64,000 bases of DNA from CAZADA01 sp964526675 (GCA_964526675.1 CAZGLY010000009.1:1-64000), one strand, 5' to 3'; positions 54,184-63,194 are shown, numbered from the stretch's first letter. Notes: a model not told the origin generated them from the sequence alone. A program made the numbers and translations.

Positions 54184-55656
54184 ATGAGCGCCCAACGCGT
54201 GGAGCATGACGGCCAAGCGCCCGCCCTGATCTGGCTGCGGGACGATCTGCGTTTGGCGGACAATCCGGCGCTTAACGCGGCCGTTGTCAGCGGCCGGCCG
54301 GTGGCGGGCCTCTATGTGCTCGACGACGACAATCCCGGCGAATGGACCCTCGGCGGCGCGGCGCGGTGGTGGTTGCACGGCAGCTTGGAGGCGTTCGCGA
54401 AGGCCTGGGCGGCGCGGGGCGGCGGTCCGCTTGTTTTGCGGCGCGGTCGCGCGCAGGACGTCGTCCCCGCCGTCGCGCGCGAACTCCGGGCCGCCAGCGT
54501 GTTTTGGAACCGCCGTTACGAACCCTGGGCGACGGCGGTCGACACGGCGGTCAAAGCCACGCTGAAGGCCCAAGGCGTGGCGGCGGAGAGTTTCGCGGGG
54601 CGGCTGTTGTTCGAGCCCTGGGAGATCAAGACCGGCGGGGGCGAGCCCTATCGCGTCTTCACGCCGTTTTGGCGCGCGTGTCAGACGGCCGGACTGCCCG
54701 ACGAGCCCGCGCCCGCCCCGGCGCGGATCCGCGGCTGGAACGGCGATGTGGCCGGCGATGCGCTGGAGGCTTGGGCGCTGCGTCCGACGCGGCCGGATTG
54801 GGCGGGCGGTCTGCGCGCCGCCTGGACGCCCGGGGAAGACGCCGCGCGGGCGCGACTGGACGCGTTCTTGGACGCGCGGCTGGCCGCCTACGCCGAGGCG
54901 CGCGACATCCCGAGCGCGCCTGGCACCTCGCGCCTGTCGCCGCACTTGCATTGGGGCGAGATCAGTCCACGCCAGATCGTCAACGCGGCGCGACGCGCGA
55001 CGGAGGCTCACGGCCTGGAGGCGGCGGCGGCGAAGTTCCTCAGCGAAATCGGGTGGCGGGAGTTCAGCGCGTCGCTGCTTTACCACAATCCCGACGTTCC
55101 CGGCCGCAACCTGCAGGCCAAATTCGACGCGTTTCCCTGGCGAACCGATGAGGGCGCGGTGGAGGCGTGGGAGCGCGGGCGCACCGGCTATCCCATTGTC
55201 GACGCGGGGATGCGGGAGCTTTACGCCACGGGGTGGATGCACAACCGGGTGCGCATGATCGTCGGTTCGTTCTTGGTGAAGCACTTGTTGATCGATTGGC
55301 GCGCCGGCGAACGTTGGTTCTGGGACACGCTCGTGGACGCCGACCTCGCCAACAACGCCGCCGGCTGGCAGTGGATCGCGGGATGCGGCGCGGACGCCGC
55401 GCCCTATTTCCGGATCTTCAATCCCGTCGCCCAGGGCGAACGCTACGATTCCGACGGGGCCTACGTCCGGCGTTGGGTTCCTGAGCTCGCCGGCTTGCCG
55501 AACCGGGTCATTCACAAACCCTGGGACGCCCCGGCGGCCGTGCTGGCGGAGGCGGGCGTGACGCTCGGCGACGCGTATCCCCGCCCGATCGTTGAGCACA
55601 AAGCCGCGCGCGAACGCGCGCTGGCGGCGTTCCAAACGCTCAAAGCCGCCGCCTGA
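54184..55656 (+). CDS. phr: Deoxyribodipyrimidine photolyase, class I (CPD)
   Basis: Repairs cyclobutane pyrimidine dimers using light and FADH-. The N-terminal antenna domain starts PALIWLRDDLRLADNPAL. The FAD domain has GTSRLSPHLHWGEIS, WREF, GYPIVDAGMRELYATGWMHNRVRM and DADLANNAAGWQWIAG with PYFRIFNP, all diagnostic. At 490 aa it is usual. ATG 54184 was preferred to GTG 54178. It is the first gene of an operon with an FAD oxidoreductase, DUF1365 and cfa, behind an ECF-type promoter. Confidence 0.96.
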   Translation: MSAQRVEHDGQAPALIWLRDDLRLADNPALNAAVVSGRPVAGLYVLDDDNPGEWTLGGAARWWLHGSLEAFAKAWAARGGGPLVLRRGRAQDVVPAVARELRAASVFWNRRYEPWATAVDTAVKATLKAQGVAAESFAGRLLFEPWEIKTGGGEPYRVFTPFWRACQTAGLPDEPAPAPARIRGWNGDVAGDALEAWALRPTRPDWAGGLRAAWTPGEDAARARLDAFLDARLAAYAEARDIPSAPGTSRLSPHLHWGEISPRQIVNAARRATEAHGLEAAAAKFLSEIGWREFSASLLYHNPDVPGRNLQAKFDAFPWRTDEGAVEAWERGRTGYPIVDAGMRELYATGWMHNRVRMIVGSFLVKHLLIDWRAGERWFWDTLVDADLANNAAGWQWIAGCGADAAPYFRIFNPVAQGERYDSDGAYVRRWVPELAGLPNRVIHKPWDAPAAVLAEAGVTLGDAYPRPIVEHKAARERALAAFQTLKAAA

Positions 55657-55681
55657 CGCCGCATCACCGAGGACGCCCGCC

Positions 55682-57013
55682 ATGGATCGAAAACGGATCG
55701 CGATTGTCGGCGCCGGCGCGGCGGGCCTGGGGGCGGCCTACGCGCTGCAAGACGTGGCCGATGTGGAGGTGTGGGAGGCGCGCGGCCGCGCCGGCGGCCA
55801 CGCCAACACTGTGGACATCACCTATGACGGCGCGCCGATCGCGGTGGACACTGGCTTCATCGTCTTCAACGACGGCAACTACCCCAACCTTGTCCAGATG
55901 TTCGACGCGCTGGGCGTCGCGTCGTTTGCGAGCGACATGAGCTTCGGCTTCGCCAATCCCGGCAAGGACGGCGGGGCGGGCCTTGAGTGGAGCTCCAACC
56001 GCGAGGGCCTGTTCGCCCAACGGCGCAATCTGGCGAACCCACAGTTTTTGGGCATGCTGCGGGAAGTGCTGCGCTTTAACCGTCTGGCGCGCGCCGACCT
56101 GCGGGGCGGACGCCTGGGCGAGGAGACGCTGGACGCCTACCTCAACCGCCATCGGTTCAGCCCAGCTTTTCGCATGCATTACCTCCTGCCGATGGGCGCG
56201 GCGATCTGGTCCAGCACGCCGAAGGCTATGGCGGAACAGCCGGCGGCCACAGTCATCCGCTTCTTCGACAATCACCGCCTGATGCATGTGAAACGGCGAC
56301 AGTGGCGCACGGTTGAGGGCGGCAGCCGCGCCTATGTCCGCGCCATCACGGACCAGTTGGGGGCGCGCCTTAAAACCGGGCGCGAGGCTGTGAACCTCTC
56401 GCGCGCCGGCGCGCGGCCCGTGCTCACGGACGCGGACGCGGAGACCGCGACCTTTGATGAGGTCATCCTTGCGTGCCACTCCGATCAAGCGCTCAAGCTC
56501 ATCGCCGACCCCTCCAAGGAAGAACAGGCGCTGCTGGGCGCCATCCGATACGCCGCGAACCAGGCCGTGTTGCATCGCGACCCGGTCGTGCGGCCCAAGG
56601 CGGCGCGGGCCCAGGCGGCCTGGAACTACCGGATCGATCCCGCCGGCGGCCCCGCGCAAGTGACCTACGACATGAACCGGCTGCAAGGGATCGACGCCGC
56701 GCGACCGCTTTATGTCACGCTGAACCCCCACCAAACGTTTGATCCGGAGCTCGTGTTCAGCGAGCACGCCTACGACCACCCACAGTTCGACAGCGCCGCC
56801 ATCGCCGCACAACAGCGCTTCAACAGCGTCCAAGGCGTGCAGCGGACGTGGTTCGCCGGCGCGTGGCTCGGCTATGGCTTCCACGAGGACGCCTTGCGGT
56901 CCGGTTTGCGGGTGGCGCTGAGGCTCGGCGGGCGGATCCCGTGGGACTTCGCGGAAGGCGACGTGGATGGCGGGCCCTGGGGACCGCGGCCGGTGGAAAC
57001 GGCGGCCGCGTGA
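55682..57013 (+). CDS. FAD-dependent amine-oxidase-like oxidoreductase
   Basis: A 443-aa flavoprotein. The dinucleotide-binding IAIVGAGAAGLGAAYAL and second glycine region EARGRAGGHANTV are at the N terminus, and WFAGAWLGYGFHEDALRSGL, the typical FAD-closing motif, at the C terminus. In many proteobacteria this protein is always next to DUF1365 and cyclopropane synthase and takes part in fatty-acid methylation or furan-fatty-acid chemistry. It starts 25 bases after phr; its stop shares a base with the next start (TGATG). Confidence 0.88.
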   Translation: MDRKRIAIVGAGAAGLGAAYALQDVADVEVWEARGRAGGHANTVDITYDGAPIAVDTGFIVFNDGNYPNLVQMFDALGVASFASDMSFGFANPGKDGGAGLEWSSNREGLFAQRRNLANPQFLGMLREVLRFNRLARADLRGGRLGEETLDAYLNRHRFSPAFRMHYLLPMGAAIWSSTPKAMAEQPAATVIRFFDNHRLMHVKRRQWRTVEGGSRAYVRAITDQLGARLKTGREAVNLSRAGARPVLTDADAETATFDEVILACHSDQALKLIADPSKEEQALLGAIRYAANQAVLHRDPVVRPKAARAQAAWNYRIDPAGGPAQVTYDMNRLQGIDAARPLYVTLNPHQTFDPELVFSEHAYDHPQFDSAAIAAQQRFNSVQGVQRTWFAGAWLGYGFHEDALRSGLRVALRLGGRIPWDFAEGDVDGGPWGPRPVETAAA

Positions 57014-57855
57014 TGCAAAACGGCTTATCCGAACCCGCGGCGCGGCTTTACACCGGGCGCACGACGCACGCACGCCACGAGCCCTTTGACCATCGCTTCA
57101 GCTACCGCATCGCGTCGCTGTGGATCGACGTCGATCGCCTCCCCGAGGCTGATCGCCAAGCGCGCCTGTTTTCGATCGACCGCTTCAACGTGTTCAGCTT
57201 CCACCGGCGCGACCACGGCGCGCGTACGGACGGGCCCCTGCGGCCCTGGGCGGAGGCGGCGTTTGCGCGTGCGGGCGTGGCCTTGGAGGGCGGACCGATC
57301 CGCTTGCTCTGCTTCCCCCGCGTTCTGGGGTATGTGTTCAATCCCTTGTCGATCTGGTTCGGCTGCGGACCCGACGGGACGCCGCGCGGCGTGATTTACG
57401 AGGTGCACAACACCTTCGGCGACCAGCACGCCTACGCCGCCGCGCTGCCGAGCGCCGCCGCGGAAGGACCCGCCGCTCACGCCGCCTCGAAGATCTTCCA
57501 CGTCTCCCCGTTTTTTCCGGCTCAGGGCCAATACCGCTTTGCGCTGCGCCCGCCTGGGGAACGCTTCGCGCTGGCGATCCGTTACATCCTCGAGGGTCGC
57601 GAGGCGTTCGTCGCGACCCAGACGGCCCGGCGCGGACCGCTGACCGACGCGACGTTGGCCAAGGTGTTCGTCGGCATGCCGCTGATGACGCTGAAGGTGA
57701 TCGGCGCGATTCACGGCGAAGCGCTGCGCCTGGTGATGAAGGGCGCCCGCTATCACCGCCGACCCGCGCCACCGGCGCCGGTCAGCGTGGCGGCATCGGA
57801 ACCGGCGAGCGCGGGTCTGCTGGCGACGCCTGACGGCCCGTGCCGGTCGGTCTAA
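57013..57855 (+). CDS. DUF1365 protein of the cfa cluster
   Basis: A 280-aa protein with the DUF1365 signatures ARHEPFDHRFSYRIASLWID near the start, CFPRVLGYVFNPLSIWFG and KIFHVSPFF. ATG 57013 overlaps the preceding stop by one base. In other Alphaproteobacteria this gene lies between the FAD protein and cfa and is part of the same ECF-sigma stress regulon; its exact biochemical role is not established. The C-terminal 30 residues are Pro/Ala/Ser-rich. Confidence 0.92.
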   Translation: MQNGLSEPAARLYTGRTTHARHEPFDHRFSYRIASLWIDVDRLPEADRQARLFSIDRFNVFSFHRRDHGARTDGPLRPWAEAAFARAGVALEGGPIRLLCFPRVLGYVFNPLSIWFGCGPDGTPRGVIYEVHNTFGDQHAYAAALPSAAAEGPAAHAASKIFHVSPFFPAQGQYRFALRPPGERFALAIRYILEGREAFVATQTARRGPLTDATLAKVFVGMPLMTLKVIGAIHGEALRLVMKGARYHRRPAPPAPVSVAASEPASAGLLATPDGPCRSV

Positions 57856-57908
57856 TTGTTGAGAACGCTGCGGGGATTGTGTTGCGGCGGTGTGAAGGGG
57901 ACCCCCCA

Positions 57909-59144
57909 ATGAGTGACGCGTCGACCATGATTGCAACACCCGAAAGCGTGAGCGCGCTCAGCGGCGCTCCCTTGCCGTTCAAGCTGGCCGCGCGTGCGGC
58001 GCTGCGGTTTCGCGTGGGCAGCCTGCTGGTGACGCTGCCCGATGGCCGCAAATTGCGCTTTCAAGGCGAAGAGCCCGGCGCGGAAGGGCACATGATTTTG
58101 CGGAACTGGCGGCTGGGCCGGCGGATCTTGGCGAGCGGCGCGCTCGGCTTCGCGGAAAGTTACATCGCCGGCGATTGGGACAGCGATGACTTGGCCCAGA
58201 CCTTGGCGGTGTGGTCGCAGAATTTGGACGGCGCGCGCGCGGAACTCGCTGGCGACAAGCTTGTGCGCGCGTGGCACCGCCTTCAGCACCTGTTGCGCCG
58301 CAACACGCCGGCGGGGTCGAAGCGCAACATTCTCGCCCACTATGATCTCGGCAATGACTTTTACCGGCTGTGGCTGGACGACACGATGACGTACTCGTCC
58401 GCGCTCTTTGAGGAGCCCGGCGACAGCCTTGAGCGCGCCCAAGACGCCAAATACCGCTCGATGGCGGATCAATTGGAGCTGAACGAGCGCCACAGCGTGC
58501 TGGAGATTGGCTGCGGCTGGGGCGGCTTCGCCGAGTACGCGGCGCGCGAACGCGGCGCGCGCGTGACCGGCGTCACGATCAGCCCGGCGCAGTACGACTA
58601 CGCAAAAAAGCGCATCTTTGAGAAGCAGTTGGCGCACAAAGTCGACATCCAACTGATGGACTACCGTGAGGTGGAAGGACGCTTCGACAAAGTGGCGTCC
58701 ATTGAAATGTTCGAAGCGGTGGGCGAACGGTATTGGTCGACCTTCTTCGAAAAAATGGTTGAATGCCTCAAACCCGGCGGCGGCGCCTCCCTGCAGGTCA
58801 TCACGGTGCGCGAAGACCTGTTCAAGTCCTACCGCCGACAAGTTGATTTCATCCAACGACACATCTTCCCCGGCGGCATGCTGCCTTCGGTGTCGCGTTT
58901 GCGGGGGGAAGCGACGAGCGCCGGCTTGACGTGGCGCGGCGCGCGCATGTTCGGCGGCGATTACGCGGGCACCTTGCGGGCGTGGGGCGAGCGTTTCCAA
59001 GCGGCGTGGAGCGATGTGCGCGCGCTCAACGCCGGCTTCGACGACCGGTTCCAGCGGCTGTGGCGCTATTACCTCGCTTATTGCGAAGCCGGTTTCGACA
59101 CGGGGCGCATTGATGTGGGGCAGTTCACCCTGACGAAGGCCTAG
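57909..59144 (+). CDS. cfa: Cyclopropane-fatty-acyl-phospholipid synthase family SAM methyltransferase
   Basis: Methylates double bonds of membrane phospholipid acyl chains with S-adenosylmethionine. SAM site VLEIGCGWGGFAEYAA, upstream HYDLGNDFYRLWLDDTMTYSSALF, and FDKVASIEMFEAVGERYW with FIQRHIFPGG are all typical. 411 aa from ATG 57909, which has AAGGGGA upstream. Its 3' end overlaps the SDR gene on the other strand by 20 bases. Fourth gene of the phr operon, so probably induced together with the photolyase. Confidence 0.94.
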   Translation: MSDASTMIATPESVSALSGAPLPFKLAARAALRFRVGSLLVTLPDGRKLRFQGEEPGAEGHMILRNWRLGRRILASGALGFAESYIAGDWDSDDLAQTLAVWSQNLDGARAELAGDKLVRAWHRLQHLLRRNTPAGSKRNILAHYDLGNDFYRLWLDDTMTYSSALFEEPGDSLERAQDAKYRSMADQLELNERHSVLEIGCGWGGFAEYAARERGARVTGVTISPAQYDYAKKRIFEKQLAHKVDIQLMDYREVEGRFDKVASIEMFEAVGERYWSTFFEKMVECLKPGGGASLQVITVREDLFKSYRRQVDFIQRHIFPGGMLPSVSRLRGEATSAGLTWRGARMFGGDYAGTLRAWGERFQAAWSDVRALNAGFDDRFQRLWRYYLAYCEAGFDTGRIDVGQFTLTKA

Positions 59145-59934
59145 CGTTGTCGGGCAGAGGCTTCGCCCAGCCCGTCTGACGCGCCACCAGCGGCAGATAC
59201 CAGTTCTTCGGCAACGCGTAGATCATCTTCAGCATCAGCGTGAATTGCTTCGGGAAGGTGATCTCGAACGTGTTGCGTTTGAGGCCGCGGTGGATGCGTT
59301 CGGCCGCTTCGTCGGCCGAAATCATGAACGGTTTGGGGAACGCGTTGTCGTCCTGGGCCGGCGTCTCCACAAAGCCGGGGGTGATCACTTGAACTTTCAC
59401 GCCCCACCGGTCGAGTTCGATCTTCATGCATTCCGCCATGTTGATCAGCGCCGCCTTTGACGCGCCGTAGGCCGACGCGGTCGGCATGCCCCCAAACCCG
59501 GTCGCGGACGAGACGATGGCGATGTGGCCGCGCCGGCGCCCGGCCATCAGCGGGTTGAGCGCCGCCAGCGCCGCCGCCGTGCCCAACAGATTGACGTCGA
59601 AGGTTGTCTTGAACCGCGCGAGGTCCGGCGCCTCCGCGTTCACCGGCAGATAGACGCCCGCATTGAGCACCGCCAAGGCGATGGGGCCCAACCGCGCTTC
59701 GATGGCGGCGACCGTCTGACCAACCGCCTCCACGTCGCCCATGTCGGCGGGAAACGACACGATGCGGCCGTCGGCCCCCGCCGCCAGAGCGTCGAGCTTG
59801 TCGCGGGAGCGCGCGGTGATCGCGACCGTCCACCCGTCGGCGACCAAGCGTTTCACGAGCTCCAGGCCGATGCCCGAGCTGGCGCCCGTGACCCAAGCCA
59901 CCCCGTCGGCGGGCGTTGGCGTCTGCGGTGTCAT
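59125..59934 (-). CDS. Short-chain dehydrogenase/reductase (SDR)
   Basis: About 269 aa. Cofactor motif TGASSGIGLEL at the N terminus, structural VLNAGVYLPVN, catalytic serine in IAIVSSATGFGG and the Y-x-x-x-K motif as AYGASKAAL. Substrate unknown. ATG 59934 (MTPQTPTPADG) is preferred over an 18-residue basic extension. It is the last gene of a minus-strand operon with DUF6134 and the FeS-type photolyase (gaps of 1 and 25 bases), a grouping that recurs in photo-oxidative stress clusters. Confidence 0.93.
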   Translation of the reverse strand: MTPQTPTPADGVAWVTGASSGIGLELVKRLVADGWTVAITARSRDKLDALAAGADGRIVSFPADMGDVEAVGQTVAAIEARLGPIALAVLNAGVYLPVNAEAPDLARFKTTFDVNLLGTAAALAALNPLMAGRRRGHIAIVSSATGFGGMPTASAYGASKAALINMAECMKIELDRWGVKVQVITPGFVETPAQDDNAFPKPFMISADEAAERIHRGLKRNTFEITFPKQFTLMLKMIYALPKNWYLPLVARQTGWAKPLPDNARPSSG

Positions 59935-59959
59935 GGCGTTCTCCCAGACCAGAGGGGTG

Positions 59960-61528
59960 TCAGGCGGCGTCTTGGCGCGGCGCGCCAAGGCCGATGGATT
60001 CCAAAAATCGTTTCGCGTCGGCGCGGATTGTCGCTTTCTTCTCGGCGGTCATGCGATCCAGCGTGCCGTAGATGCGCCCGATGCGCGGGTTGGCGCGCAA
60101 GCGGTGTTCGTGGCGCATCATGAAATCCCAATAGAGATAGTTGAACGGGCAAGCCGTCGGCCCGGTTTTTGTCGCCACGCTGTAGCGGCACTCGCCGCAA
60201 TAATCCGACATCCGATCGATGTAGGCGCCAGAGGCTGCGTAAGGCTTCGAAGCCATGATCCCGCCATCGGCGAAGATCGCCATGCCATGGGTGTTCGGCA
60301 GCTCCGCCCATTCATAAGCGTCGGCGTAAACGGCCATGTACCAATCGTTGACCGCCTCCGGCGCCACGCCGGCCAAAAGCGCAAAATTGCCCGTCACCAT
60401 CAGCCGTTGGATGTGGTGGGCGTAGGCGTGGCGTTTGGTCTGGCCGATCGCGTCCGCAAGGCAGGCCATCTCAGTGTCGCCGGTCCAGTAGAAGTCCGGC
60501 AGCGGCCGATCCGCCTCCAGATAGTTGAGCGCTTTGTACGCCGGCATTTTGAGCCAATAGATCCCGCGCACGTACTCGCGCCAACCGAGGATCTGGCGAA
60601 TGAACCCCTCGACGGCGTTCAGCGGCGCGTCGCCCGCTTCAAAGGCCGCTTCCGCCGCGCGGCAGACCGCCAGCGGGTCGAGCAACCCGACATTGAGATA
60701 GAGACTGATCAGGCTGTGGCTCAGGAACGGCTCGTCCGTGGCCATCGCGTCCTGGTAGTCGCCGAAGGTGGGCAAACAGTCGGCGACGAAGTGGTCCAGC
60801 GCGGCCTCGGCGTCCGCTTGGGTCACGCCCCAATCAAAGCCGTCCAGATCGCCGAAATGATCGCCGAAGCGCGCCGCCACGAGGTCCACAACCTCTTGGG
60901 TCGTCGCGTCGGGCTCAAACCGCACGCGCTGTGGCGGCGTGTAGAGCATGTCGATGGCTTTGCGGTTGTCGGCGTCATAGTTCCACTGGCCGCCGACGGG
61001 CGCGTCACCCTCCATCAAGAGGCCGGTGTCGCGCCGCATGTCGCGGTAGAAATACTCCATGCGCAGCTGCTTGCGGCCCTCGGCCCAGCGGGCGAACGCG
61101 GCGCGCGAACAGACAAACCGATCATCCGACCGGATCTCCACGGGCGCGCCGAGGCTCTCGCCCCACCCCGCCATCGCTTCCGCCAACCGCCACTCGCCAG
61201 GCTCGGTGACGACCACGCGCTGAAACGGCCCCGCCTCGACCCAGGCGCGCCGCACCTCCCCGAAGAGATCGCCGGCGTTCTGCGGATCATCCAGACGCAC
61301 ATAGCGGACGGCGCGCCCGGCGGCCGCCTGTTCATCCGCGAAGTGGCGCATGGCGGCGAACACGAAGGCGAGTTTCTTCTTGTGATGGCCCACATAGGTG
61401 GCTTCGGCGTTCACCTCCGCCATCAGCAGCACGTCGCCGTCACGCCAGTCCGCCAGCGACGCCACGCCGGAGCTGAGCTGATCGCCCAAAACCAGGCGCA
61501 GCGCGCGATCGGCCGATGCGGCGGTCAT
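59960..61528 (-). CDS. Cryptochrome/photolyase-related protein, FeS-BCP (PhrB-like) type
   Basis: A 522-aa flavoprotein of the prokaryotic (6-4) photolyase/FeS-BCP group. It begins RALRLVLGDQLSSGVASL and has the diagnostic IRQILGWREYVRGIYW, HHIQRLMVTGNFALL and a C-terminal cluster with cysteines in MSDYCGECRYSVATKTGPTACPFN, three of the four usual [4Fe-4S] ligands; the fourth is likely that in DTEMACLADAI. It probably repairs (6-4) photoproducts. ATG 61528 lies one base after the DUF6134 stop. It complements the CPD photolyase across the divergence. Confidence 0.95.
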   Translation of the reverse strand: MTAASADRALRLVLGDQLSSGVASLADWRDGDVLLMAEVNAEATYVGHHKKKLAFVFAAMRHFADEQAAAGRAVRYVRLDDPQNAGDLFGEVRRAWVEAGPFQRVVVTEPGEWRLAEAMAGWGESLGAPVEIRSDDRFVCSRAAFARWAEGRKQLRMEYFYRDMRRDTGLLMEGDAPVGGQWNYDADNRKAIDMLYTPPQRVRFEPDATTQEVVDLVAARFGDHFGDLDGFDWGVTQADAEAALDHFVADCLPTFGDYQDAMATDEPFLSHSLISLYLNVGLLDPLAVCRAAEAAFEAGDAPLNAVEGFIRQILGWREYVRGIYWLKMPAYKALNYLEADRPLPDFYWTGDTEMACLADAIGQTKRHAYAHHIQRLMVTGNFALLAGVAPEAVNDWYMAVYADAYEWAELPNTHGMAIFADGGIMASKPYAASGAYIDRMSDYCGECRYSVATKTGPTACPFNYLYWDFMMRHEHRLRANPRIGRIYGTLDRMTAEKKATIRADAKRFLESIGLGAPRQDAA

Positions 61529-61529
61529 G

Positions 61530-62207
61530 TTAGGGCGCGTCCTGCGCGCTGACGGGCTCCGCCAACACGTACTCAATGTCGGAGCCGCGGGCGACGAACG
61601 CGCATTTCACCCAATGGCCCTCGTCATCGTACCAGAGGTCCAAGGTCAGGGCGGCCTCCAGCCGGTAGTGCTCGGCCTCAATGGGGCGGCCGGCGGCCTG
61701 GATCGTCTCGCGCCCCAAGGGCGTGACCGTGATGGGCATGAGCTCGCCGGTTTCGCTGTTCAACGCGACCGGATCATCCAACACTTCCGGGTTCCACCAG
61801 GTCGAGGCGATCACCTCCGCCGGCGCGGCGCCTTGGTAATCGCGCCCGTCGATTGTGACGGCCCCGTCGCCCTGACGGCTGGCCTCGAGCCGGAAGGTGT
61901 CGCCGTCCTTCAACGTCTCCGCGGACAAGCTCAGCAGCCGCCCCTCGCGCCACACTTCACGAACGTCGTGGCGATAGCGAAACGGCGTGAACGGACCGAC
62001 CTTCACCTGCAGATCGACGTCCACCGTCACCACGAGGGCGTCATCGACCTCATCGAAGGTCAAGATGTGGGAGCCAAGCGGTTTGCCATTGCGCAACACA
62101 TCGAACGCGATCCGCCCGGTGTCCGGCGGCGTGGCCGCCGCGCTCGCCGCGCCCGCCAAGGCCGCAGCCGCGGCGGCGATCCAGCGACCAAAACACGTCG
62201 CATCCAT
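61530..62207 (-). CDS. DUF6134-family exported protein
   Basis: A 225-aa protein with a signal peptide (WIAAAAAALAGAASAAATP) and a beta-rich domain: VLRNGKPLGSHILTFD, FRYRHDVREVWREGRLLSL, and STWWNPEVL. It resembles the DUF3108/DUF6134 type, periplasmic and of unknown role, which in many genomes sits beside photolyase-cfa stress genes. First gene of a minus-strand operon with the FeS-type photolyase and SDR. Ribosome binding site GGAGAG precedes ATG 62207. Confidence 0.85.
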   Translation of the reverse strand: MDATCFGRWIAAAAAALAGAASAAATPPDTGRIAFDVLRNGKPLGSHILTFDEVDDALVVTVDVDLQVKVGPFTPFRYRHDVREVWREGRLLSLSAETLKDGDTFRLEASRQGDGAVTIDGRDYQGAAPAEVIASTWWNPEVLDDPVALNSETGELMPITVTPLGRETIQAAGRPIEAEHYRLEAALTLDLWYDDEGHWVKCAFVARGSDIEYVLAEPVSAQDAP

Positions 62208-62299
62208 AAGCTTCTCTCCTTCCCGAGACGGCGTTCATAGCCGTTGGGTGGTGTTCAGCGCATCGGCTGTCGGATTGATCGCCACGCGCGCCCATCCCT

Positions 62300-62326
62300 C
62301 TACGCCACCCCCGCCTTGGGGGATCA
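62300..62326 (-). promoter_or_regulatory. Putative ECF11 promoter before the DUF6134-photolyase-SDR operon
   Basis: On the minus strand, TGATCC (62326-62321), 16 bases, then CGTA (62304-62301): the same -35/-10 pattern and spacing as before phr. It is about 95 bases before the DUF6134 start. Confidence 0.6.
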
Positions 62327-62354
62327 CCGCGCCGGCGAGCGACCGGCGCGCGGG

Positions 62355-62993
62355 CTAGCGCAAGAAGTAGCGCAAGAACTCGCGCACGGGATTGCGCACC
62401 GCCACGCCGCCTTCCATGACAGTCAAGCAATAACAATCCTCGCCGGGGTGGACCCGCGGCTGATGCTCGATTTGACTGTCGGCGACGGTGATGTCGCCGG
62501 CGGTGTAGGATCCTGTCTCGTCGTCATAGCCGCCGCGGAGGATCAACGTCGTCTCGCGCCCATGATGACCATGCGGCAGCATGGTGCGTCCCGCGCCGAA
62601 GCGGATCAGCTTCACCGTCTCCGTCGCGCTCGACACCGCGTCCAGCCGGTGCTCGGCCATGCCCGGCATGACGGTGCGCCAGGACGCCGCCTCGACCGGA
62701 TGACCCAGCAAACGCTCCAGCGGACCAAAGCGGCTCGCCCCCGGTGCGGCGGCGGCGTCACGCGCGTTGGTCGCGTCGTCGGGCTGTTCGTCCAACGCCG
62801 CGAGCGTGCGCGCGAGAGCGTCCGGCGAGAGCGGCGAGCCTGGAGCCTGCTCCAGCAGCGCCGCGCCCGCGCGCTCCCAGTCCGCAACACGCGCGCGCGC
62901 GCCGCCCTGCATGCTCAGCTGGGTGGCTGTCAGCAGCGCAAGGCCGTCCGACAACGCGCCGGCGGCGTAATCAAAATACAATTCATCACGCAT
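62355..62993 (-). CDS. ChrR-like cupin protein (anti-sigma factor homologue) with altered anti-sigma domain
   Basis: A 212-aa protein aligned with ChrR, the zinc anti-sigma factor that holds ECF11 sigma-E and releases it on singlet oxygen. The N-terminal ELYFDYAAGALSDGLALLTAT matches the anti-sigma domain. The zinc residues known in R. sphaeroides (H31, C35, C38) are Q25, Q29 and A32 here (ATQLSMQGGARAR). The C-terminal cupin keeps its metal set: HGHHGRETTLIL and the histidine in SQIEHQP. No sigma gene is adjacent; usually it is immediately upstream. Start ATG 62993 (GTG 62996 also possible), behind its own ECF-type promoter. Confidence 0.87.
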   Translation of the reverse strand: MRDELYFDYAAGALSDGLALLTATQLSMQGGARARVADWERAGAALLEQAPGSPLSPDALARTLAALDEQPDDATNARDAAAAPGASRFGPLERLLGHPVEAASWRTVMPGMAEHRLDAVSSATETVKLIRFGAGRTMLPHGHHGRETTLILRGGYDDETGSYTAGDITVADSQIEHQPRVHPGEDCYCLTVMEGGVAVRNPVREFLRYFLR

Positions 62994-63031
62994 CACGCCC
63001 GAAACCCCGAAACTTGGTCGTTGCGTTCATG

Positions 63032-63058
63032 GTACGCGGAGCGCTGACAGTCGGATCA
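63032..63058 (-). promoter_or_regulatory. Putative ECF11 promoter before the ChrR-like gene
   Basis: On the minus strand, TGATCC (63058-63053), 16 bases, then CGTA (63036-63033). Identical layout to the two other sites. About 40 bases from the start codon, implying a short leader. Confidence 0.6.
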
Positions 63059-63121
63059 CTGGCCGTCGAGGAGAACGCGCGATCTTTTGACACGGGCGCG
63101 CGTCAGGCGCGCATGACAGTT

Positions 63122-63150
63122 TTGAAGCCGTGGGAAAACGGCGCTAGGCT
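63122..63150 (+). promoter_or_regulatory. Putative housekeeping promoter of cysK
   Basis: TTGAAG (63122-63127), 17 bases, TAGGCT (63145-63150), a reasonable sigma-70-type pair 45 bases before ATG 63195. It is divergent from the ChrR-like promoter. Confidence 0.5.
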
Positions 63151-63194
63151 CGCGCCGCGTTCGGCGCTGCGCGCCGCCACACGAGGCGTCTTCC

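Noticed and set aside
62994..63194. ECF sigma factor gene next to the ChrR-like gene
   Set aside because: Only about 200 noncoding bases and then cysK; no sigma2/sigma4 motifs in either strand.
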